DNA of 38,706 bases, taken from assembly GCA_017417045.1 (NCBI GenBank), contig JAFPZZ010000054.1, forward strand, positions 1-38,706, in the 5' to 3' direction. Positions within the stretch are counted from its first letter, which is position 1. Every line of letters starts with the position of its first letter. This stretch comes from Bacillota bacterium (lineage in GTDB: Bacteria; Bacillota; Clostridia; Peptostreptococcales; Anaerovoracaceae). Of the stretch, positions 18,302 through 26,012 are shown piece by piece. The position numbers and the translations under genes were made by a program. The notes below the pieces were generated by a model. The model searched no databases. It worked only from the letters and a program-made list of their open reading frames with translations, and was not told the DNA's origin.

Positions 18302-18844
18302 TCAATGCATCTGTTTTTTAAAGCGAAACATTCCGCCGCCGTCATTTTCTTCGCCGCCGCATCCTTCGGAGAACTCTGGATCGTTTGGATCCGGATGATG
18401 GCTGCTGAAGAATTCGACTATGTGAAAACCGCACTTATTGACGTAAAAGTGGATATTTCTCGTCTCAAAATAGGGAGTACAGGTCTCCCAGACCTTCGTT
18501 TCGGGGTAGATACGCTCGACCTCCTTCCACGCCGCCGTGCCTATACCCTTGCTGTGCGCCTGGGGACTGACGAACAGGAGGTCCAGGTGGTTGTGCTGAG
18601 TCTTTTCGTCGATCTTCAAGACCAGCCCGCCGGCTATGCGGCCGTCTTCGCGAATGCGGTAGGCGACTCCGCCGTCTATGCTCTCTTCTATGGTCTTTCG
18701 GGAAATGATCTCCCCGTCCTCTTCGAAGTGGTCGTCCCTTTTTCCGAATTCCTCCATGGCGCCGAATTTGAACGCGCGCTGATTGTCAAGTATGAATTGC
18801 TCCCGGTCCTCTTCGGCGAGCGGGGTGAGAGTGATCTTTGCCAT
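18302..18844 (-). CDS. GNAT-family N-acetyltransferase
   Basis: Predicted cytoplasmic acetyl-CoA-dependent acetyltransferase of unknown substrate. The 180-residue product has motif A of the fold (LDLLFVSPQAHSKGIG, with the pyrophosphate-binding QAHSKGIG loop) and a motif-B-like HFYVNKCGFHIVEF near the end. The C-terminal tail is rich in Gly, Asp, Glu and His and may bind metal or be disordered. GAAGGAG lies 6 bases before the ATG. A separate promoter lies about 170 bases upstream at 19013-19041, so it is transcribed alone, toward the HTH gene. Confidence 0.9.
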   Translation of the reverse strand: MAKITLTPLAEEDREQFILDNQRAFKFGAMEEFGKRDDHFEEDGEIISRKTIEESIDGGVAYRIREDGRIAGGLVLKIDEKTQHNHLDLLFVSPQAHSKGIGTAAWKEVERIYPETKVWETCTPYFETRNIHFYVNKCGFHIVEFFSSHHPDPNDPEFSEGCGGEENDGGGMFRFKKQMH

Positions 18845-18937
18845 TTTCAGTCTCCTTCAATAAAAATGCCCGGCAGCAACAGGCTTAACAAGCCGATCGT
18901 TCCGAGCTCACTCGACATCTTATCCGACAGGCGGCCT

Positions 18938-18955
18938 GCAGAGCCGAGGCTCTGC
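18938..18955. other. 8-bp hairpin in the GNAT leader
   Basis: GCAGAGCC and GGCTCTGC are exact reverse complements two bases apart, without a T-run on either strand. It falls in the 5' leader of the GNAT transcript. A related GCAGAGCCGC / GCGGCTCTGC pair occurs at 27422-27466. Confidence 0.45.
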
Positions 18956-19012
18956 GATCCCCTACGCTACGGCGTACTGTCCTCCGATGACCAATATTCA
19001 AAATATACCCAT

Positions 19013-19041
19013 ATTATATGTCCTTTTGAAATGCGAATCAA
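19013..19041 (-). promoter_or_regulatory. Promoter for the GNAT gene
   Basis: On the minus strand TTGATT (19036-19041) and TATAAT (19013-19018) are separated by 17 bases. The predicted leader is about 160 bases long. The rest of the 375-base gap (18845-19219) holds no gene I can support. Confidence 0.75.
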
Positions 19042-19219
19042 GCGGCCACGGCGCAAAACACCGCCGTATAGGATCTTCGAGGACCTCTGCGATCGATTCC
19101 TTAGTTTTCGGGCATATACCGGCATTGTTTTCCCGGAAAAAGGTGCATATCCCGCTGAACGTTGCCCGGCGGGCAGATTTTGTATAAAATCATATAAAAG
19201 AGATATCTAGGAGGAGCTG

Positions 19220-20110
19220 ATGTTCGCGGACGCAATAGAAAAGGTCGGAGGTTTTACCCGGCCCATAAAATTCATCACCAGGAATTACAAGGAGCAGGCC
19301 ATAGTGCCGGGCCTTGCCACGCTGTTCTTCGTCAACGACGAGGGCTGCGCGGTGACCTGCAGGCACGTCGCGCGGCAGATAGTGCAGGCCCAGGCTGTGA
19401 CGGAGCAGTATGCCGAGTTCAAGGCGGCCTGCGCACGCGTGCCCGGGGGAAGCGGAAGAGCAGCCGCAGTCAAAAAGCTTGAGCTCGTGCACAAGCTCAA
19501 GGCGGGCAGCCCCATACAGATGAAGATCAAGTTCGACGGGGCGGTCTCGGGCTTCGCGGGTTTCGACGTTGTAATGCACAAGGAGCTCGACATTGCCCTT
19601 ATACGTTTCAGGGAGTTCGACAAGACGCTGTATTCGGGCCACGCCGTTTTCGTAAGGGACATGGGCAGCGTGCGTCCGGGCGATATGCTCTGCAGACTCG
19701 GCTTCCCCTTCCCGGAGTTCAAGGACTTCCGCTACGATGAGGAGAACGACTCCCTGGAGTGGGATAGCTCCGCTGGAAGGCCCAACACTCCGCGCTTTCC
19801 CATAGAGGGGATGTTCACGAGGCATCTCGCGGGCCCGGACGGCAGGATCTACGGCATAGAGCTGAGCACTCCGGGGCTCAGGGGCCAGAGCGGCGGACCG
19901 CTCTTCACATCGGAGGGCCTGATCTGCGGGATGCAGTCTTCCACGAAGCACCTGCATCTGGGCTTTGACATGGTCGGAGAGAAGAAGATGCTGCACGGCA
20001 AGGAGTACACGATCAACAACCAGCCCTTCCTTCACGTCGGTCAGTGCATAGGTGCCGACAGGATCAAGGAGTTCCTGCGGGAACAGGGCGTGGAGTATTA
20101 TGAGGAGTAA
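19220..20110 (+). CDS. Trypsin-like serine protease, no signal peptide
   Basis: The 296-residue product carries a full trypsin-fold triad: His49 in VTCRHV, Asp124 in ELDIALIRF and Ser224 in RGQSGGPLF. No signal peptide or transmembrane segment is visible, so it probably acts in the cytoplasm, unlike secreted DegP/HtrA proteases, and it lacks a PDZ domain. GGAGGAG lies 4 bases before the ATG. A small tautomerase gene follows after 37 bases with its own strong ribosome site. The substrate is unknown. Stand-alone trypsin-like domains of this sort occur as effectors in some bacterial defence modules, but no partner gene is seen here. Confidence 0.85.
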   Translation: MFADAIEKVGGFTRPIKFITRNYKEQAIVPGLATLFFVNDEGCAVTCRHVARQIVQAQAVTEQYAEFKAACARVPGGSGRAAAVKKLELVHKLKAGSPIQMKIKFDGAVSGFAGFDVVMHKELDIALIRFREFDKTLYSGHAVFVRDMGSVRPGDMLCRLGFPFPEFKDFRYDEENDSLEWDSSAGRPNTPRFPIEGMFTRHLAGPDGRIYGIELSTPGLRGQSGGPLFTSEGLICGMQSSTKHLHLGFDMVGEKKMLHGKEYTINNQPFLHVGQCIGADRIKEFLREQGVEYYEE

Positions 20111-20147
20111 ACGCTTACGTTTTAAGCCATGAAAGGAGGCAGCGAAC

Positions 20148-20375
20148 ATGCCGTACATCGCTATCAAAGCTTATCCCAAGGACGAGGAAACCAAGAAAAA
20201 AGTCGTCGACGAGATCAACGAGGTCATGCTGAAGTACTGGGGCTGCCCGCCGAAGGCGGTGACGATCTCCGTTGAGGAGATACTGCCCGAGGACTGGACT
20301 GAAAAGGTCGTCAAGCCCATCATCGAGCCGCTGGGTGACAAGGTCATGATACGCAGCGGAGAGAAGAAGTACTGA
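20148..20375 (+). CDS. 4-oxalocrotonate tautomerase family protein
   Basis: Small 75-residue tautomerase-superfamily protein whose catalytic base should be the N-terminal proline exposed after Met removal (MPYIAIKAYP). The length and the TISVEEILPEDW segment fit the 4-OT family, which works as oligomers on keto-enol substrates. AAAGGAGG lies 8 bases before the ATG. The physiological substrate cannot be inferred. A terminator follows at 20451-20482. Confidence 0.9.
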   Translation: MPYIAIKAYPKDEETKKKVVDEINEVMLKYWGCPPKAVTISVEEILPEDWTEKVVKPIIEPLGDKVMIRSGEKKY

Positions 20376-20450
20376 TACCGAGCGCTTTGTGGCGGTCGTA
20401 TGCCGGTTCCGCAAACTGAGCTGCGCGGTGCCGGAACAAAAACGCCGCAT

Positions 20451-20482
20451 ACAGGGAAGGCCTGTGCTTTCCCTGTTTTTTA
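20451..20482 (+). terminator. Rho-independent terminator after the tautomerase gene
   Basis: ACAGGGAA and TTCCCTGT form an 8-bp stem with a 10-base loop, followed by a run of six T residues. Confidence 0.88.
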
Positions 20483-20549
20483 TTTGTGCGGAGGCCGGCG
20501 CGAAGGCCTCTCAATAAAGCCGACTTTTCGAAAAATACATGCGTCCCTG

Positions 20550-20578
20550 TTGACAGGCTGGGGGATCGTGCATATAAT
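20550..20578 (+). promoter_or_regulatory. Perfect consensus sigma-A promoter for a structured RNA
   Basis: TTGACA (20550-20555), 17 bases, TATAAT (20573-20578). The predicted start is near 20585. No protein gene follows for 300 bases; a structured RNA does. Confidence 0.93.
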
Positions 20579-20584
20579 AACATA

Positions 20585-20750
20585 TGTTGAATAACAGATG
20601 TTAGGCAACGTGCTCCACCCGGCCTGTCCCAAGGCTTCTTTATCCGGAATAGGAAGCCGGGCGCAATAAACTCCTTCGCCCTGCGGACAGGCCCAAAGGC
20701 AAAAGATCTTGGCATCGGCAAATGCCGATGAAACACATGGTATCAATATG
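20585..20750 (+). ncRNA. ssrS: Probable 6S RNA (ssrS)
   Basis: 6S RNA binds housekeeping RNA polymerase by mimicking an open promoter. The segment shows a weak closing helix between the two ends (for example TGA near 20588 with TCA near 20743). A largely unpaired centre follows, with a small hairpin on its 3' strand (CATCGGC/GCCGATG, 20713-20730). A 9-bp stem GGCCTGTCC / GGACAGGCC (20621-20629, 20685-20693) encloses further hairpins. The CGGCCTGTCCC stretch resembles the conserved GGGCC.GUCCC region of known 6S RNAs, and the overall length of about 165 bases fits. The isolated perfect promoter supports an abundant RNA. The 3' end is uncertain because no clear terminator follows. Another structured RNA cannot be excluded. 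Confidence 0.65.
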
Positions 20751-20882
20751 AAATAAGAATTGCTGTATGCTGCGTCGCGCACGGCATGTATAAAGAGACG
20801 CGGAGCGCGGCTCGCATAATAGCCCGCTGGAGGCCGGCGTACAGTCCGGGGCGGGAGATGGCGCAAAAAGGAGACCGGAGCG

Positions 20883-21068
20883 ATGAAAAAGGAATACATC
20901 AGGGGCATGGAGATGGCGGCGGATTTCGGCCTTGCCGCGAGCATTTTCATGATATCCGACGGCAAATATGTGATCGCGGGCATACTCGTGGTCTTCGGCT
21001 GTATCCTGGCGGACGCGGCGAGAAGGGCAAAGTCTGAGCAAGAAAAGAAGTCGAAGACGGAAGAATAG
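20883..21068 (+). CDS. Small hypothetical membrane protein
   Basis: A 61-residue frame with AAAGGAG 9 bases before the ATG. A hydrophobic stretch (about 13-25) and a likely transmembrane helix (about 29-46, YVIAGILVVFGCILADAA) are followed by a lysine/glutamate-rich cytoplasmic-looking tail. No family is recognised. It lies 130 bases downstream of the probable 6S RNA and just before a terminator, so it could share that transcript or have its own promoter. Confidence 0.6.
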   Translation: MKKEYIRGMEMAADFGLAASIFMISDGKYVIAGILVVFGCILADAARRAKSEQEKKSKTEE

Positions 21069-21100
21069 CGAGCGCCGGGCAGGCGTTCTCTGGTACAATT

Positions 21101-21141
21101 AGCTCATAGGCATGCGTTTTGGACGAGCCTATGAGCTTTTT
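21101..21141 (+). terminator. Terminator hairpin after the small membrane protein gene
   Basis: AGCTCATAGGC and GCCTATGAGCT pair over 11 bp with a 15-base loop, followed by five T residues. An extended -10-like TGGTACAAT at 21091-21099 immediately precedes it, so attenuation of the next gene is an alternative reading. Confidence 0.75.
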
Positions 21142-21165
21142 CGTTTGGATCACAAGGAGAGCGCC

Positions 21166-22356
21166 ATGGAACTTAAGCAGATCGTAGAGAAATATCAGCC
21201 CAAGATCATAGAGCATCGCAGGCACATACATATGAATCCCGAACTCACGGGTCAGGAGGCCGAGACAGCGGCGTATATAGCGCAGGTCCTGAGGGAGATG
21301 GGCCTTGAACCCAAAGAGGGCGTCGGCGGCCACGGAGTCGTCGCCATAATCCAGGGAAGGGGCCCCGGAAAATGTGTCGGCCTGAGGGCGGATATAGACG
21401 CGCTGCCCCTGAATGAGAGCACAGGCCTTCCCTACGCTTCCTGCAGGCCGGGCGCGGCGCATTCCTGCGGGCACGACGCCCACGCAGCCATGCTGCTAGG
21501 CGCGGCTTACGTGCTGAACGAGCTGAAGGGCAGCTTCGACGGCTGCGTCAAACTGATGTTCCAGCCGGCTGAGGAGGATCCGATGGCCAGCGGCGCGCGC
21601 CGTATGATAGACGAGGGAGTGCTAGAGGAGCCTCACGTGGACGCGGTCATAGGTCAGCACGTCTGGCCGCAGTACGAGACCGGAAAGGTCGCGATCAGAA
21701 ACGGCGCGATGATGGCCTCCTCCGACAGGTTCTTCATCACGGTTAAGGGCAAGAGCAGCCACGGCTCCGCCCCGGAGAACGGGATAGACGCGATCGCCAT
21801 CGCGGCGCAGGTCATCTCCGCTCTGCAGACCATAGTCTCGAGAAGGGTCAGTCCCCTCGACAGCGCGGTCGTCACCATAGGCAAGATCAGCGGCGGAAAC
21901 CGCTACAACGTCATAGCCGACGAGGTCGTCATGGAAGGCACCTGTCGCAACCTCAATCCGGCCATCAGAAGGCAGATGCCGGCGCGAATAGAGAATATCG
22001 TGAAGGGCGTCTGCGAGGGCATGGGCGGCGGCTACGATTTCCGCTACGTCATGGGTTATTCCCCGACCGTCAACGATCCCGGCATGTTCGATCTGGTCTG
22101 CGAGACCGTAAGGGAGCAGCTCGGCGAGAACGCGCTAGAGATCCCGGCGTCTTCCGCGCTAGGCGGGGAGGACTTCTCGTTCTACTGCGAGAGGGTCCCC
22201 GGCGCCTTCATCTGGCTCGGCTGCAGGGATCCGAAGGTCCCGGCCGAAGAGCTCATACCCATACACAACGGAGGCTTCGCCCCGCAGGAGGAGGCGCTTC
22301 CCATAGGCGTCGAAGTCATGACGGCAGCGGCGCTCAAGTATCTCGGGAAAGAGTAA
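21166..22356 (+). CDS. M20-family amidohydrolase (hippurate/IAA-amino-acid hydrolase type)
   Basis: Predicted zinc- or manganese-dependent enzyme hydrolysing N-acyl amino acids. The 396-residue product has the metal-site motifs SCGHDAHAAM, FQPAEED and a C-terminal GGEDFSFY, with a dimerisation domain between (begins around SDRFFITVKGKSSHGS). The start at 21166 is chosen because AAGGAG lies 6 bases upstream and the frame's earlier ATG at 21112 is inside the terminator hairpin. The exact acyl and amino-acid preference cannot be told from sequence. Confidence 0.92.
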   Translation: MELKQIVEKYQPKIIEHRRHIHMNPELTGQEAETAAYIAQVLREMGLEPKEGVGGHGVVAIIQGRGPGKCVGLRADIDALPLNESTGLPYASCRPGAAHSCGHDAHAAMLLGAAYVLNELKGSFDGCVKLMFQPAEEDPMASGARRMIDEGVLEEPHVDAVIGQHVWPQYETGKVAIRNGAMMASSDRFFITVKGKSSHGSAPENGIDAIAIAAQVISALQTIVSRRVSPLDSAVVTIGKISGGNRYNVIADEVVMEGTCRNLNPAIRRQMPARIENIVKGVCEGMGGGYDFRYVMGYSPTVNDPGMFDLVCETVREQLGENALEIPASSALGGEDFSFYCERVPGAFIWLGCRDPKVPAEELIPIHNGGFAPQEEALPIGVEVMTAAALKYLGKE

Positions 22357-22439
22357 AGTATCCGAAAATAATACGGTAAAGCGGCGCGGCAGAAGAAAGT
22401 TTCTTTGCTGCGCAGACATAGTTCTGACCGGAGGTCAAC

Positions 22440-23006
22440 ATGGCGGTACAAAAGCTCGATACAAGCGAGATCGATATCATAGACAGGGAGCTCTGGGAAA
22501 GAGTTATAGCCTTCCACGGACACGTCTGCCCGGGCGTGACCATAGGCTATAGGGCCTCGCTCTATGCTATAAAACTTCTCGGACTCAGATTCTCGGAGGA
22601 CGAGGAAGTAGTGTGCATAGCAGAGAACGACGCCTGCGGCGTGGACGCCATCCAGGTCATACTCGGCTGCAGCGCCGGCAAGGGCAATCTGCTCTTTCAC
22701 ATGAGGGGCAAGTCGGCCTATTCGTTTTACGAGAGGGCCGGAGGACGCTCCGTCAGACTCGTGCTAAAGCCCGGGCCCTCCGGCATGAGCAAGCAGGAGG
22801 CTCTTAAGTATTACCACGAGATCCCCGACGAGGAGATGTTCAGCGCCGGTCCTGTAAAGATAGCGCTTCCCGAGCCTGCCCGCCTGTTCGATTCCTACGT
22901 ATGCGAGGAGTGCGGCGAGCTGACGGGCGCAAACTGGATACGAATAGTGAACGGCAGGAAGCTCTGCCTGGACTGCGCGGGAGAATACGACAGGTTCAAG
23001 GTCTAG
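22440..23006 (+). CDS. FmdE-like protein with C-terminal zinc ribbon
   Basis: The 188-residue product matches the FmdE family, named after formylmethanofuran dehydrogenase subunit E but widespread in bacteria without that pathway, where its role is unsettled. It has the FHGHVCPG motif (25-32), an AENDACGVDA segment (61-70) and a C-terminal zinc-binding pair CEEC...CLDC (Cys155, 158, 176, 179). The Shine-Dalgarno GGAGG lies inside a small GACC-GGA-GGTC hairpin just before the ATG. It follows the amidohydrolase by 83 bases. A link to molybdenum or tungsten enzymes is possible, but no such enzyme is in the window. Confidence 0.88.
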   Translation: MAVQKLDTSEIDIIDRELWERVIAFHGHVCPGVTIGYRASLYAIKLLGLRFSEDEEVVCIAENDACGVDAIQVILGCSAGKGNLLFHMRGKSAYSFYERAGGRSVRLVLKPGPSGMSKQEALKYYHEIPDEEMFSAGPVKIALPEPARLFDSYVCEECGELTGANWIRIVNGRKLCLDCAGEYDRFKV

Positions 23007-23081
23007 TTTTGCCGGTAACGTCTGAGCCCAAAAAAGCCCGGGCTGCTAAAAAAAGCTGGTCATAGGAAAAGGAGGGTGCAT

Positions 23082-25088
23082 ATGAGAAAAGTCGAGATAG
23101 AGGATCTTTATAAATTCAAATTCGTTTCGGCGCCCGCGTGGTCGCCGGACGGGAAGAGGGCTGTCTTCACCCTTTCGCAGGCAAACGAGAAGACGAACGG
23201 CTATGACAGCGACCTCTGGCTCTGGGACGATTCCGAAGTGAGGAGGCTGACTGCAAGTCAGGACGTCAAAAGCGCGCTCTGGCTGGATGAGAGCAGGCTG
23301 CTCTTCGCCTCGGGCAGGGAGAAAAAGGCCGGCGCGGGTGCATCAGCGGCTGCGGGAGCATCAGCGGCTGCGGGAGCAGCAGGCTCCTTAGCAGGTTCAC
23401 CGGGCTCTGCCTCTGTGACACCAGGCTCTGCCTCAGGAGGCGCCGAGCCTAGCACGAGCTTTTACTGCCTCGATCTGAGGGGCGGAGAGGCTCAGAAATA
23501 CATGGAGCTTCCGCTAATGGTCTTCGATATCAAAAAGCTGGCGGGAGAGAACTTCGCGGTGTTGGCTGCTTACGATATGGCCGAAAAGCGCGACCCGGCC
23601 TACGAGATCTTCGAGGAGTTCCCGTTCTGGTTCGACGGCAAGGGATTCACGGACAGGCGCCGCAGCAGGCTGTACCTGATGAGCTCGGACGGCGAAAAGC
23701 CCGAACCCCTTACCGCGGAGGACGAACAGGTCACCGGCTTCGCGGTCTGCAAAGACAGGATCGTGTATACCTCTCAGCGCTACGACAAAAAGCTCTCCCC
23801 GTACAGCAGCGTAACTCTCTATGAGGACGGGAAGAAAAAGGAGCTGGTCCCCGGCGGCGGATGGGTCGTCAGCTGGGTAGGATTCCTCGGGGAGCAGCCT
23901 ATCGCCGCGATGGGCGACGGAAAGAAGCACGGCACTGCCGAGATCCCCGGAGTATGGAAGCTGACCGAGAAGGGTCCTCAGAGGCTCTTCGAAAAGGACG
24001 AGGTCCCGGGAGGCGGCGTCGCTGGGGACTCGAGCTTCGGCGCGGGCGCTAAGACAGCCTTCGACGGAGAGGCCTTTTACTATGCTACCGTCTGCGATAT
24101 GAAGCCGGTGCTGAGGAAGTTCGAAAACGGGGAGCTGAGCACGCTCTATGAAGCGGACGGCTCCATAGACGCTGTCGCTGTGAAGAACGGCCGCGTCCTC
24201 GCGTCCTGTATCAAGGAAGACAGGCTGCCCGAGCTATACGAGATAAAAGACGGCGAGGCCGTCAGGCTCACAGGCTTCAACGACGAGCTCTTTGGCGAAT
24301 TAAACATCAGTATGCCGGAGCCTTTATCGGTAATAAACGATGGATGGCAGATAAACGGCTGCGTCATAAAACCGGCGGACTTTAAGGAGGGCGTCAGCTA
24401 CCCGGCCATACTCGAGATACACGGCGGACCCTTCGGTGCATATGGCGTCTCGTATTATCATGAGATGCAGATGCTGGCCGCCAGAGGTTACTTCGTGTTC
24501 TACTGCAACCCCAGGGGCGGCGACGGACGCGGAAGCGATTTCTCCGAGCTCAGGGGCAAGCTCGGGACTATAGACTACAGCGATATCATGGCCTTCACGG
24601 ACAAGGTGCTCGAGGCCTATCCCATGATAGACAGGGAGAGGCTTAGCGTGACGGGCGGAAGCTACGGCGGATACATGACGAATTGGATCATAGGCCAGAC
24701 GGAGCGCTTCGCGGCGGCCGTCAGCTGCCGCAGCATCTCGAACTGGCTCGCGCAGAACCTATACACGGACGTAGGCCTCGGCTACGGCGAGGAGATCGTC
24801 CAGGGCGACGTCTGGAACGGTCCGGAGGGCGTCTGGGCGCAGTCGCCGCTCAAATTCGCCGACAGGGTCAAGACGCCTACGCTCTTCATCCACTCCGACA
24901 GGGACTACCGCTGCTATATGGGCGAAGGCCTGCAGATGTACACCGCGCTCCAGAAGTTCGGCGTCGACACCCGCTTCTGCCTCTTCCACGGCGAGAGCCA
25001 CGGCCTGTCGAGGGGCGGGAAGCCGCGAAACCGTGTCACGAGGCTGAAGGAGATCGCCGCCTGGATGGACAAATATTTAAAGAAGTAA
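23082..25088 (+). CDS. S9-family prolyl oligopeptidase / acylaminoacyl-peptidase
   Basis: Serine peptidase of the S9C group, probably cytoplasmic, cleaving short peptides. The 668-residue product has an N-terminal beta-propeller (begins PAWSPDGKRAVF) and a C-terminal alpha/beta-hydrolase domain with Ser527 (GGSYGGY), Asp608 (SDRDYRCY) and His640 (GESHGLS). AAAGGAGG six bases before 23082 sets the start; a GTG at 23076 is in frame. Unusual is an Ala/Gly/Ser/Pro-rich insertion at about residues 82-127, encoded partly by an 18-bp tandem repeat, inside the propeller region. A degenerate repeat array starts at its stop codon. Confidence 0.93.
   Translation: MRKVEIEDLYKFKFVSAPAWSPDGKRAVFTLSQANEKTNGYDSDLWLWDDSEVRRLTASQDVKSALWLDESRLLFASGREKKAGAGASAAAGASAAAGAAGSLAGSPGSASVTPGSASGGAEPSTSFYCLDLRGGEAQKYMELPLMVFDIKKLAGENFAVLAAYDMAEKRDPAYEIFEEFPFWFDGKGFTDRRRSRLYLMSSDGEKPEPLTAEDEQVTGFAVCKDRIVYTSQRYDKKLSPYSSVTLYEDGKKKELVPGGGWVVSWVGFLGEQPIAAMGDGKKHGTAEIPGVWKLTEKGPQRLFEKDEVPGGGVAGDSSFGAGAKTAFDGEAFYYATVCDMKPVLRKFENGELSTLYEADGSIDAVAVKNGRVLASCIKEDRLPELYEIKDGEAVRLTGFNDELFGELNISMPEPLSVINDGWQINGCVIKPADFKEGVSYPAILEIHGGPFGAYGVSYYHEMQMLAARGYFVFYCNPRGGDGRGSDFSELRGKLGTIDYSDIMAFTDKVLEAYPMIDRERLSVTGGSYGGYMTNWIIGQTERFAAAVSCRSISNWLAQNLYTDVGLGYGEEIVQGDVWNGPEGVWAQSPLKFADRVKTPTLFIHSDRDYRCYMGEGLQMYTALQKFGVDTRFCLFHGESHGLSRGGKPRNRVTRLKEIAAWMDKYLKK
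23340..23375 (+). repeat. 18-bp tandem repeat inside the S9 peptidase gene
   Basis: GCATCAGCGGCTGCGGGA occurs twice without a gap (23340-23357, 23358-23375). Further imperfect copies of a CTCTGCCTC-type block follow at about 23400-23440. The repeats encode an Ala/Gly/Ser-rich loop. Confidence 0.85.
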
Positions 25089-25201
25089 GGCAGGAAGTTT
25101 AGCAAAGCTATAAGGCGGTATGTTTAATAAAAACCGCAAGGCAAGGCGGTTAAGTTAAGCCGTAAGGCAGGACGATCAAGTAAAGCATTAGGGCAAGATA
25201 A
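25085..25201. repeat. Degenerate tandem array of about 25-bp units after the S9 gene
   Basis: Four to five units each begin with a variant of GTAAGGCAGG and end near TAAAGC (starts near 25085, 25109, 25136, 25162 and 25187). The first unit includes the stop codon of the peptidase. No open frame of note. Confidence 0.6.
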
Positions 25202-25216
25202 AAACGGGAAACGAGA

Positions 25217-25242
25217 AAAAGGAGCCCATATGGGCTCCTTTT
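25217..25242. terminator. Bidirectional terminator between S9 and M23 genes
   Basis: An 11-bp perfect stem (AAAAGGAGCCC / GGGCTCCTTTT, loop ATAT) flanked by A and T runs lies between two convergent genes. Confidence 0.9.
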
Positions 25243-25322
25243 CCTTTCATGGGACGCTGCATTTAAGCAGTCCACTGCTATTTAGAAAGATCCATGGACG
25301 CTGCACCTTGGCTCAGTCTCTT

Positions 25323-26012
25323 CTATTCAAAATAATCCATCGGGTCTATGGGCTCATCGTCCCCCCTGAGCTCGAGGTGTAGGTGCGGCCCCGTCGCCAT
25401 CCCTGTCGCTCCGACCGTTCCTATCTGATCCCCTGCCTTCAGCTCCTGTCCCTGCTCGACGCTGTATCCTTCCATGTGTGCATAGAGCGTGCTGTAGCCG
25501 TCCGCATGGTCGATGATGACGTAATAACCGTAATCGGGCTTGAACTCGCAGACTCTGACCGTTCCGTCAGCAGCCGCAAGCACGGGAGTACCCTTCGGGG
25601 CTTCTATGTCTATACCCTTGTGGGCGTATTTGGAGATCGTGTACTCGTTCGTGTTAAGCTCGAAGGGATAGCTGATGCGAAAGCCGCTCAGCTGTTGACT
25701 GTCGGTCAAGCTTTCGGGGGATCCGTCCTCTGGGGGCTCGGATGTCTCCCCCGCCTGAGTCTCGTCACCGGCCTCGCTTCCCGAGCCGTCGAGAGCTTCA
25801 CCGGACTGCGCGGCGGGACTGAGCAGCACGTTTCTGCTGATCTCGAAGCGCTTCGCCGCGAATATCGCCATAGTTCCAAGCGCGAGCACCAGTGCCAGAG
25901 CGATAAGCATGCGCCGCGCGCCGTGTTCGTATCCTCCGGAATTCATGATCACACCGGTCTCCGCGGATATGCGCTGCTTTATATTGTTAAGGTTCTCCTG
26001 CCTATATCTCAT
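25323..26012 (-). CDS. Membrane-anchored M23-family peptidase (LytM domain)
   Basis: The 229-residue product has a basic cytoplasmic tail of about 34 residues, one transmembrane helix (35-53), a Ser/Glu/Gly-rich spacer, and an extracytoplasmic LytM/M23 domain (about 118-229). The zinc ligands are His131 and Asp135 (HKGID) and His212 (HLHLE), with catalytic His179/His210, so it looks active on peptidoglycan cross-bridges. The start at 26012 is set by AAAGGAGGG five bases upstream; it overlaps the sigma factor gene's end by 11 bases, implying coupled translation. The layout recalls SpoIIQ-like envelope proteins. The coupling suggests it may act as, or with, an anti-sigma or signal input. Confidence 0.9.
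   Translation of the reverse strand: MRYRQENLNNIKQRISAETGVIMNSGGYEHGARRMLIALALVLALGTMAIFAAKRFEISRNVLLSPAAQSGEALDGSGSEAGDETQAGETSEPPEDGSPESLTDSQQLSGFRISYPFELNTNEYTISKYAHKGIDIEAPKGTPVLAAADGTVRVCEFKPDYGYYVIIDHADGYSTLYAHMEGYSVEQGQELKAGDQIGTVGATGMATGPHLHLELRGDDEPIDPMDYFE

Noticed and set aside
18305..19210. Long open frame on the plus strand opposite the GNAT gene
   Set aside because: It is antisense to a gene with clear GNAT motifs and a good ribosome site, and it crosses that gene's promoter; its composition is that of a shadow frame.
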